This document shows positions 45,601 through 57,600 of a stretch of 64,000 bases of DNA, one piece after another. The first letter of the stretch is position 1; each line of letters begins with the position of its first letter. The DNA comes from Eremophila alpestris peregrina (lineage: Eukaryota > Chordata > Aves > Passeriformes > Alaudidae). The notes beneath the pieces were generated by a model. The model saw nothing but the letters and a program-made list of their open reading frames with translations. It did no database searches and had not been told where the DNA came from. The position numbers were made by a program, and so were the translations under genes. Where the stretch lies: positions 8,669,589-8,733,588 of the forward strand of contig WMCF01000032.1 in assembly GCA_009792885.1 (NCBI GenBank), given 5' to 3'.

Positions 45601-48600
45601 GGGGCTGCTCCCCTGCTCTCACCTGCCTCTCTCCCCAGAGCTGGCATTATTCAGGTCAGTACAGCTAGAGCAGGAGGTGATTAGGATATGCTAATTAGTA
45701 AAAATGAAATTCGACCTTTATCAAATCAGAGAATGCTGCACTGAGTAAATGTTACTGAAGTGCTCCTTAGTCTTTTCCAGTAAATCTATTCCCTGAAGTG
45801 CCAAAGCATTTCTAACACATTAAAAAACCTCTCAGTAGTGACAGTCTGTGTGTAACCAGGGTTCCAGTTAATTTCAGAGAAAGATTTTATGATTATCCAA
45901 CTCCTCCAAACCACCAGTAATGCTCATTTTTCGACACTGCATATTTTTACTAGAAGCAATGATAAAAAGGCTCTTCAACAAACACACCAGTGCTGGGGAG
46001 CACCACCAATTTAAGTTTCACAAAACCGTTGAGGAAGAGAGGGGGAAAGGCACCAAAGCAAAGAAAGGCAAGCCCTCATTTCCCCCTGGTGCAGATGTGC
46101 AGCCGACCCCCAGGTCCCCCTCCAGCCCTGCAGAGCTCTGCCATCCCTCTCCTGTTTCCCTGGTAACTACAGAGCCACCAAGGAGGAATCACACTCCACA
46201 GAGAGAAACAAAGATTGCTGCAGCCCTTTAACTCCCCCTTCCTCTCCATCACTGCTGAATTATTAAAAGTGGCACGGCGATAGCACGGCTGGAAGGCAGC
46301 AGCACAGTAATGGCCACTCAGATGTTCACTGCTCATCTGGTGTGCCAGGGCCTGCACATGTGGGATCAAGTGTGCCAGATGGACACTGAGGTGCCACTGC
46401 CACGAGCAGCTCACCACTGCACAAGGAACAACTCACATGGTACAAGCAAGATGCACTGAATGAGGTGGGGCTCAAATGTTAGAAGGTCCCAGAGCTCAGC
46501 AGCTAAAGGCACAAAGCCTCAGAACTGCTCTTGCTCAGCCTGAGGCACCTGCTCCTCCTCTGCACTCCCCTACTGTCCCAACTTGAAAATGAGTTTAGTT
46601 TTTACCATCATTTTAGACAAAATGTCATCTCTAACCCCGCATATTCCTTGCCAACAGCTTCCTAACTTCTACCTCCCACACATCAACCACATCCTAAGCA
46701 AAGTGCTCAATACTAACAATAAATATTACAGGTCAATATGCCTTGTCAGGGGGTTAAAACATGGAACTGCCCCCAGAGAGCCACCTGCTCTCTCCTTCCT
46801 TCACTGTCCTGATGAGATGGGGTGGTGCTGCTGCAAAGGCCAGCTGTGACTGGCAGACAGACTCTGCTCAAAGGAGGAACTCTCCTTTAGTGTGCTGTGG
46901 ACTTGTTAAACCATTTTTGCTAAGTGAAGAGCACAGTTTGGAGGTTTCTTAATGAGGTGCTGGTGACATAAATCTTAGAGCACTGCCAGTGTGGCAAGGA
47001 CACAGCTAAGTTTTATGTTTTATTAATGAGCACAGTACATGGAGCTGTGTTATTTGGGCACACTAAAACATTCATTGCTGCTGGTTAGGTAAAAGTCACA
47101 TCCCAGGGAATGACACATGTGAAGTTAAGGGCAGCTCAGTTAAGCCATTCCCTGTAACTCTCACTGGGCTACAGACAAGGACAGCTTGGTTTTGGAAAAA
47201 CCTTTTAAAAGTTTACAGCCTCAAATAGCACCAAATCAGATCATCTGTTAAAACAGCACATGCACATAATTAAACACAACTAAGTGACAGTAATCAAGTT
47301 GAACACCTTGTCTTCCACATTTGAGCTTCAGCAACTGGAAGACAACACAGAAACCGAGTTACACCTAGACAGGTATAAAGGGTATTTAAAAGAATCAAAA
47401 TATAAGATCAACTGCCAGTCTCTAATCAAGTATGAGAATACAATGTCTGGTACAGTTCTTACAAAAATAATTACTTCTTTTGTGAGGAATGGAGGTGGTT
47501 GGAGTGGATGCTCTTTAGCACTTATGCTCTGAAATAACTTTGAGGTTTCCATGCAAGTGCAGTGTTCAGGATGCAGCAGAACAGATTGATTCTTTCACTG
47601 CAGATGTTCCAGTACCTTGTTCAGGGAGTAGATTAACAGGAAACCAAGACTCACTAAAATAAGATTAATGGATGTTAAAGGATGATCTACAGGAAGGCTG
47701 AGAAGAGTAACAGAGGATCAGCTGAACATTGCAGGCACAGAACATTGAATAGTTCAAAATAAACAGATTATAAATTATCTTTCCAACCTTTTGTATGCCA
47801 AATCTTATGCTTCTGGCCTTCACTCCAGCTTGTCTCAAATAATTTCTCAGGTATCATAACCCTGGGAAAAAAGCTTTGGAGTTTCTCACTTTGAAGAAGA
47901 CCAGATGCAAGATCAATCCATACACCCACTGGATTTCTATTGGTAGGAAGCCAACAGCTAACAAATATTTATACAATGTTAAAAAGTCAGTTTTTAATAC
48001 AGACCTAGATTTACTTGTCAAGTCCCTGGTATATCTAGAGGGCCTCTTCTAGAGCCTTGTTGTAAGAGTCCTTGTTGTAAGAGTGCTTGTTGCAAGTGTA
48101 TGTTATACAATCTGTTATTTCTCTTCTACTCCATTTAGCCCCTTCTCCCAAATCTGATGCTCTCTTCCCTCCAAACCAACTCTGAAATGCATCATCCTTC
48201 TTGCTCTAGAGATATAAAAGCTGTTTACTTGCTTCAAGAACAAATTATTCTTAAAAATATTCACACAGGTGAGGTAATAGCCCTGGCTTCAAACACAGCT
48301 TATGTTAGCTATGAGGAACCTATCAATATCTAATTAACAATCTAATTTCCAGACAACTGAACTTATTAGGGACCATTTTTGGCACTCCTTAGAAATCTTA
48401 CTGACTTTTAAAGAGAAAAATTCCAAATTTTAAAGTCAATGTCAAAAGAGTTGTGTGTTTCTATAAATTAGCAGAAAAACCTGCCTTGCTGCAGAACATC
48501 TGGTGCCAAGTTGCCTCAAAATTCTTCAATTCTGTGTTTGTATCATGCCTAATGCAAACCAAATCCCCCCTCCACAAAACCCACAGTCTTCTTTCTTTCC

Positions 48601-51600
48601 CAAAGAGAAAAAAAAAATCAGGGGCCATCTATTGGGAAAGACTTACACATATTAGAAAAGTTTATTACTACAGATGACAATCATTATGATACATTAGTTC
48701 TAAGAGATGCCTAAATTGCAGACACTTGCATCTATAAAAAGTGAGCTTATTTCTGAATTCTAGCAACTTTCAATGCCCTGCTCCTTGTGTATTGAGTTTT
48801 GCTTAATGTTTTTTTAATTTTGTAACCTCCTTTTTTTATTCTTTTTTTTTTTTGGAGATGGACCACCAGGCTCTCTGAGAGCTACCCTGAGGCACTGCTG
48901 CAGGAACAACTCTCCTGACACAACAAAGGCTGTGTGTTCTCACATATCAGAGCCAAGAAATCTGCCTGTGCTGAAGGTGTTCTTTCCTTCAGAAGAAGGT
49001 GTTCATTCCTACTTCAGAGGACAGCATTAATTAAATGTTGCTTAAAAGGATCTCTAATAACCTGCATCCTTCTGGTTGTTTATTTTCCAACACTATCAGC
49101 ATTTTCACAATGCAACAGTTTTGTCAGTGACTAGAAGCTTTACAGTTTTTGAAGTGGCAAGAGCCTGGAAAAAAAGAACTTGCTTAAAATAAGAAAGCAA
49201 TGTTTTATTTAGTTTAAAACACAAACAAAGAATCCAGTTATTTCCATTTTTCCTCCAACCAAAGTAGAGCTACTCAAAATTGACAAAATTCACTGCCTAA
49301 AAAAAGACAAGATCAAAGGCAGTGTCAATATTTGGAAGTGATTTTGGTAGTCAGCCACACCATTTTATGCCATATGTTCAGCTGAAAGCCACAAGCTCTG
49401 ACACCCACAGCTGTTCTGCCATTGAACATCTGATGGGCTTGTGTTCTTTTTAACAGTCAGTTCTATCTGGCTTCAGCCAGAGCTGTAAAATGACACCTCT
49501 TTATCCAGTCCACCCCAGGACCCATCTCAGAAGTGTTCAGCACCTACAGCTGCAGGGGATGTGCAGCTCTCTGAGGCTGCAGCACCCACAGCAGCCAGGA
49601 CAGGGGGTGGCCAGGCTGGAGCAGCACCAGGGTTTGCCACAACACAGAAATTGTGCATCTCACAGTGCAGTGCATCACCTCCCACACAGGTGCCTCACTA
49701 GATGGTCTGTTCACAGTAACTGGGCTTCAGAGCCCTCCATTTTAAACTCTTCCATATCCAAAATGTCACCAAGTTAGCTGTGTTACAAACTTATTAGATA
49801 TGCTCAAGTAGATCAGGATGGGCACACCAAAATTCCCAAACCACACCAACTGAAGCATCCTATTGTTCTCCCTCTTTTTATTCATGGAGAGAAAATGAGT
49901 ATCAACCTTCCTGGTCCCAGCCCAAAGCAATTTCTCTAAGGTAGTGACAAAGGCATTCAACACAGGGGGGGAAATTCAGGCCCTGGCTCTGACTTCAAGC
50001 TTGCTTGTGCATTTTAACAAATTAAATTCATGAGGAATAAGGCTCATCTTCCTCTGTCAGACATAACTGTTGTGCTTTGCACTGATCTCAGCTTGCATCA
50101 GACATGCTCCAAGGACACCCACTGATCTGGCTCTTCCATGGCCCTCATGAATCAGCCAGTGCTGAAGGTGAAAAGAGAAGTGTTGAAATGCATTTTGGCA
50201 TTTATATGGTTAGAAACACATTTGCAAAGTGACAGTGTCTGTTCTGCAAACACTCAGCCTAAACACACCTTATGTGCTTCAGTGCCTGCCTACACCTGAG
50301 CAGAACTTCCTCTTGGTCCACTACTGACAGAGTATTTTAGGCCCAAACTACCTGACAGTAAAACAGACTGTGCTAAATAAAGAACAAAACATTCCAACCC
50401 CAAACCAAATGTGTTTCTGGTCCTGCAAGTCCTTCCTTGGACAGTTTACCACCATTGTACTCACTGGGGATACACAAGATCCTGTCTTTGTCTACTAGAC
50501 TTTGCTTTTTTTCATAAGGCACTTTCATCAACTGAAGAACAGCACCTATTTGCCCAAAAAATTGTATTTCATTGCAACTAGAATAATAGTTCAAGTAAAA
50601 TAAAATTTAGCTTTCATTCCTAATTATTGTTATTCTTCTTTTTAACTGTTGCCAAATCTGTGTATGACATGCTTGTAACAACTGGGAATACAGGTTAAAC
50701 TGCACTTCAAGCAGAGATTAGGTACAGGGCCAAGATTTTATTATCTACAAGTAACACTTCATGTGCTGAAAGACAGTCTGAGATATAGCTTAACTACACA
50801 CAAGTTGTCCTTCAGGACTGCTGGCACACAATTTCCTGGCTAATTAACATTTTAAGCCCCCACTAATATAAAAGGCAAACTGGAAAATAAACCAAACCAG
50901 ACCCCAACCTTCTTCTGCAGTATTAATTCTCAGATTTAGTCATTTACTTGCTGCTCACATCACAACAAAAACATTAAAACCAAAGAAGAATAGGAATGCA
51001 GGAAGCATATGCAGGATTTATCTTGAAGCATGCATTTTCTTATTGCTTTTGCTAGGGCAAGTCCTTGTTTTAGAAGCCTGCATAATTTCAGCCTGAATTA
51101 TTTAGGCAATTAACAGGTGCTGTCTGTGTGGTGATAACACTTTCTCCCTTATCATAAATTGGCATCTACAAAAATAGACTGTTAGAGTCTGCAGAGTTCT
51201 CTTTTATTTTTTTTACTAGTATAAGAGAAGACAGACCATTCCTGAACAGTTGAATTTGCACTTCACTGAAGTAAAACACGATTTTATTGAAACAGCAAGG
51301 CTCAGTTCTTTCTGAGCAAGCAGAACTGTTCTTAAAAAACAACCAAATGTTATACAGTGCTCAAAGAATGTTTATACAGTTGTTATACTGACATTCTGAA
51401 ACAGATTCACTCTGATTTTTAGATTTTATATAAACATCTAAGAGATCCTCTGTTCTTATCACCAACTTCATCTCACTGAATATCTACTGAACATTTACTT
51501 CAGATTATATTGGGCATAAGTCAACAGACTTCTGCTTGTGAAACAGCAACTGCTACTTCTGGCCTTTACTCTCTTTATTTCACCATTTTTCATGTTTTAA

Positions 51601-54600
51601 GCTTCAGGGTGCTTCTTGAAATTGCTGAGTGACCCAGTAATATTCCACTGAAAGAATTTATGGGACCACATTAGAAATTCCTGGCCTTTCAATCTTTTCA
51701 GGTCTCCTGTACAATCTTGTTGCATAGTTTTCAAATTGAATTAAGTGTGGGTTTAAGAAACAAAGTGAAACATGCTTCTTCCCACGAGTTTCCACAGTGG
51801 AGAGCACATCATTAATGCCTGAATTTAGGTGCACAATTCCTTTCAGAAATGCAATTCAACCTAAGGAAAATAAAAAAGTTCTTTCTTCACCCTTGTGACT
51901 TCTCTTCCCCCACAGCATGAAACACCCACCATGCTGCTCACATCTACAGGCACAGAGGATGCAGCAGTGCCTTTTCTCCTCTACCAGAAAGGAAATCAGA
52001 ACCTTCCAGTGCTGCAGTTCTGGGGCTGACACTTCCACTGACCGTGGGAATGCTGTTAGATTACTGTCTGTGACTGAGCAAAGAGATCTCTTAATGCTCC
52101 ATTTAGAGGATTTCTATTCTCTACAAGAGAAGACTGAATACATCCAAGCAAATTTTCAAGTCAAACAAGCCACCCACTATGGAAAAGTCATCCTTCAGGA
52201 AACTTGAAGCCCGTGACAACCCTTTATGAGCTTTCTTCACTTTACTTTGGTATAAAGACATTACAATTAGAGGCTGTTAATGCTTGATACATGAAGCTCA
52301 CATTGATGAAGGTACAGACAAAACCAGCCCCCCTTACTTGTACATTTGCCCTGCTTCTCAATGAAGTGAGGATCCCTCTCATTTCTGTGCATACAAAGAT
52401 TTTATTGCAGAAATTAATATATATGCCATCAATTTGAGAAAAGTACAAAGAATCTAGGTTCAAAGCAGCCCTTCTGAAATATTCACAGCAAAGCAGTTCT
52501 GAGGTACACTGAATGATCAATTGTCCTGTTCTGATCCCACACCTATTCCTTAAAATACAACTAAATCATGTTGCTGCCAATAGCAGAAAGCAATCACAGC
52601 AAGGGAAGTGGAAACCACTCAAAAACAACCTGGGCAAAGGAAAGGAAAGCCCAGGAGTAAGAACTGCAATACAAACTGGGAAGCTGGCTCCATGATGAGC
52701 ACTACACAATAACCTACCTGACTTTACTGTCTATGAACAGTCATTTGGTTATTAAATTCTTGGATGTCCCAAGCTCAGAGACAGAGCAGCCCTCCTAATG
52801 CAGTGTGCAAACAATGGCACAAGGAATTGTCCACCAACAAGGAAGTTCAAGGCCTAATGTGAACTGTCTTCAACTGGACAAGTGTTTTAACATCCAAGTG
52901 GGGCATTAATCACTGCACCTTGAGAGACTGTCATCCTTAATGATCCCAAAGTGCTCTGTAATTTATGGCACAGAACTGCAGCTACCAGGAGGTTTTTGGG
53001 AAGCAGCCAACTGTTGCCTGTTGCACTGTGCTGTGCTGCCTTTGGATGCTGCAGTGAATTGCTGGGAGGTTTCTGATGCCCTCACAAGGGAGCATTTGAG
53101 ATCAGCCCAAGGACCCAGATGTAACCCAGACTATGTTCTGCTCAAAGACAAGAACCAGGCTCCACACACTTTGTGAATTTTGAACCTCAAACTCTTAGCA
53201 GCAAGAATTTCCTGCTGGATTAGCCCATCCCACAGACAGACCATCACAATCAGACATTTCCTAGGTACCCAAGAGAGACCAAACTCTTGCCATCAACTCT
53301 ACTTACAAAATTGAAAATATGTATACAAGACAATACATCAGACAGGAAATAAATTATGATGCCATAAGAAGAACCCAAAAGCTTCCCACTGAGAAGGGAT
53401 ATAACCTGTGACCATTGATTCCATATAGATCCCTACAGAATCAGGCCAATATCAGAGTTTTGCCAGTCTAGCTTGTTTCCCTCCTCCTTAAAATAGACAC
53501 ATACCCTGCACAGATCCTCTTCTTGGCCATATCCCAGTTTTTCAGATCTCTGTATATCTCCATCACTCAGAGGCTTGGAGAAGAAAAATGAAGTTGAGCA
53601 AAGCAGCTGGAGTACACATAAAGGGATTGCTGCAAAATTATCAAAGAACTTTCTTCTTGCATATAGCCCTTGCTAATAAACAACTCTGTTCATTACTAAG
53701 TTTGTAGGCACTCTGAATTACAATAATAGCTTACAACTAGGCAAGAAAAAACTTATTTTAAAATTCAAAATTGTATGAACTACAGATTTTAAATAACTTT
53801 CTAGTTTTCCCAAATTACTTTGTAGAAGACTAAAACAGCCTCTGTATTGTATTTGTTCCACCACACTACAAACATCATTTTGTGTCTGTCTCTAACACAG
53901 ATAGCAGCATCTCTTCTCTGTGAAGTTCAATGGATTTCCTCATTCATGAGTCACTCCAGTTACATTCTTCTGAAATACAAAGGTCTCAACCACTGCTGGA
54001 AAAGGGTTCAAGAATGAGGTGAAGAACTCCTGCCTAAGATGAAAATCCTACACATTGCCCTGCACTGCATGAAAATAAATGGGGAAAAAGTTGAGCTGTT
54101 GTGAAGTACCTGTGAAAAAAAAAAGTAGGTCAAGCTTAAAAGTTTGACCTACTGATCTTCTTTGCTTTGGCAAAAGTACAAATGGAGTTTACATAATGCT
54201 GCTCACATGTAAGTGCTGGCTGGAAACTAAACAATACAAATGTTTTTAATAAGCCCCAGCCATTAAAAGGATTCCTTTTTTTTTTTAATTTCAGACAATT
54301 TTAAATCTTTGTTTTGCAGTATACACTGTTGAATCCTTACTTTTAAGACTCATACATTTAAGTTACTCTTGTGCTGATTTCAGTGTAAATTTGTGGCAAC
54401 AAATATATTACACACAAATATAATACACCTCAAATCAGGTCTAGGTAGATTTAAAAACACAGAGGAAACTCAGGTAACTCCCTGAAGCCACAGAGCTGAG
54501 GTTTCAACAAGGCACCTTTCCCACAGACAAACCATCTGTGTATAAAGCAGCTTAAAAGTAACATACTTCTGGAGTACAGCACATGATGGACAGAAAACAA

Positions 54601-57600
54601 ATCTCTGTGTGCACACACTGAATAAAATTTAGTTCTGCTGGTAAATAAATAAAATGGTTATTCCAAATATCTGAAACTGAAGTACCTTATCCAAAGTACC
54701 TACTATTAGAGAAGACAAATGAAATGTCTACTATTCTGTGATTTTCCCCCTCAGTTTAATAAAGTAAAACAAAATGAAATTAAAGCTTTGCTGCTTATGC
54801 CAACAGAAGTTACTATGATAAAGACACAGTGTTACAGAGGAAGAATTTGGGGTACTACCACAGAAACTTGCCAACACCCCAAGTCAGTCGTGCCAGATGC
54901 TAGATTTGAAAGTTACTCCCAGATCTGTACTCTATAATCAAGTATTTCTTACCTAACTCTAATTAGAGTGAGGAATTCAACAGGATTTTGTGGAAGGCAA
55001 ACAGTTTTGTACCTTCACATGCTAAAGAGAAAACAAAATGTGTGCCTAACAGGAGCAGCAATAGTTTGTGTTTGTTAAAAAGCAGATGTAAAACATCAGT
55101 TCCTCTGTGGACAAAAACAATTGGCTCTCTCATGTCCTCCCTGGCAGGCTCAAACAACCAGGCTGACACAGTTCTCTTTCACGAGATTCTTCCTACACAT
55201 TAAATAGTTCCATATGTTTAAATGCTGAGTGGTTGAATAAGCACAGAATTAATTCATTACAACAATGCCTTTCTATTGATTTTTCTTGTGCCTTAAGGCC
55301 TGGTTGATTATGGAACCCAAGCACAATTCAAACACTCTGCTCTGTCACATTTTTACATCCACTTGAAAGACATCTACAGACACAAAGTGGACTGGAAATG
55401 TTCCTATTAAAGATGGCACCGACCCTCCCAGTCCAGGCAGACCTATTAACAGGCCACTCTTATTAGAGTATTCAGATTATATGGGGTTCAGAATTTGTTC
55501 TTGTTTGGGTTTGGTATTGTTTTTAAGGCATTGGCAACATCCCTGAAATGCAAGTGCTGCTGGCAGGGCCTGCATCTTATGAGCAGGAGCTCCTCATCCC
55601 TCACTGTGGGGATCAGCAACACATCACCCACCTTCCCCTCCTTCCTCACACACCTGGGAGCATCCATCAAAGAAATGTGCTTTCCTGAAAATTATGTCCT
55701 AGAATCTAATTTTAACACTCTGATGTTCAGATGGCTTTGGGGATTGCTTTTCAGCACTCACCCCTAGGACCTGATGGTACATAAATCTTCCTTCTCTGTA
55801 TCATCCTCCTGGTTTTTTTTTTTGTATTCTCAGCAAGCAATCCAAACAGGTTCATGAAAGGGCAAATAACTTCTCCTGTCACAGTCACTACTGTGTGATA
55901 GCACAAAAAACATTAGGAAAAAGTAATTTTGTGGAATTGCTTCCTATCATGTCCCATCACTTTCTACTGAGAAGAGCTGGGAGATGCACACACTATTTCT
56001 GGAGTATATTGCAAGGTGCTTCACAAATGCAGAACCCTTTTACAGACAGTTTTTGAAAAGCCAGCTGTCCACACATCACAGAAACAACACTATCTCTTAC
56101 AGAGGACAGCACAATGCTCTGCACCATGACTTGTCCTCAGGGGAGCTTTGTACATGAAGGGTTTCTCAGCACAGGCCCTAAAGGACAGAAGCCACACTGA
56201 CTTTTACATATCATTACTTTTTGAGCAGACAACCTAATTTAGAACAATAATGCCAGCTGGAACTCAAGTTTACACCCTTTTTAAGTTGTGGATACTTTAT
56301 TTACTTTATCTGTTTTATTCTATTTAGAAGTACTGTTTCATTTGAGCACCTTTATGTGGTCTTGGGTTTATTCCATGGATAATCAAGTGCTCCAATTAGA
56401 GGAAAATATTCCAGTGGTCTCAAGCTCAGCAGGAGCCAGGAATCACTGCTTGGCCATACCACCTGTGATAGTTCATTAAGCTGATCCCAACAAAGCTGGA
56501 GTTCCTGTTGGAACTGTGGAACAAATTTCCTCAGGAAGAGCTATGGCATGCAGAGGAATGACACTGAACATCAGTAATTTTCCACTAAGTACTAGACAAC
56601 TTATCCCACAATATCAGGGAGTTAACTGCCTCAGGAGGAATGGCCTGCTGCACAGAGCCTGCTCTTCTGTAACACCACTGCATCTGAATTAATCCTTCAC
56701 AAATAAAAATGCAACTGAGCATGCAAACCCCAAGAATTACACAACACTTTAGAAAACACAGAGAAAGGCAGCATTGGTAAAGAGACAATTGTAAATAAAT
56801 GTGATATTCTAGATTTGTACAGCAAGATACAGAAGGCAGTTGAAATGAAAAGTAAAACTCCTAACACAAGTGACCTTGATACTTTTGTCATAGATGCAGG
56901 ATATGGGATTGGAAGCTCTGCTGAACACAGATTTGGCCCAGGTCAGATCTGCTGGGCCATAACATCCTGCTGTGTGTTCTCTGCTGACCTGTGGGTCAGC
57001 ACAGGAAGATGAGACAGATCCTTGCTTTAGGAGTTACCCATGAGTGAAGCACCCCCAAATCCTGACATCCATGTTAACTCCATGACTGCTGTAAAAAGGG
57101 TACACGTTGTTCTGTAAATTGGACTCAAATGAACAATCATGCTACATAGGAAGGGATGACTAAGCCACATAAACAAACTGATAGCTTGGCTTTCTGAAGG
57201 GAGATTTTACTTGATTAAATTATCCCCTTGAATTACTTGACCTATCCTAAACCTCATAAAAGCATTTCAAATTGTCAACCCCCCCAACAGCTTTTAACAT
57301 CTCTAATTTCAACTGTGCATACTATTCATACCCTTTTTCCTATAAAAGAGTTGAGAGCTGAAGCCAGAGCTGCTTCTATCCCCCTTCCTCTCCTACTGAA
57401 GACAAAATATCAAAATCATTAAAGACCCTCCCACACAAAAAAAGGGAACATATGGAGACAAAACTATCAGCTTATTAAGTTCTTTGCAGAAGTGTAGAGA
57501 TACAGGAGCAAAACTCCTTCCTACTGAAATCAGTGGCACTTTGGACATTGGCTTAAATGAAAGCCAACTCTGTCCTTATTTCTCACACAGAGTGTCAGTT

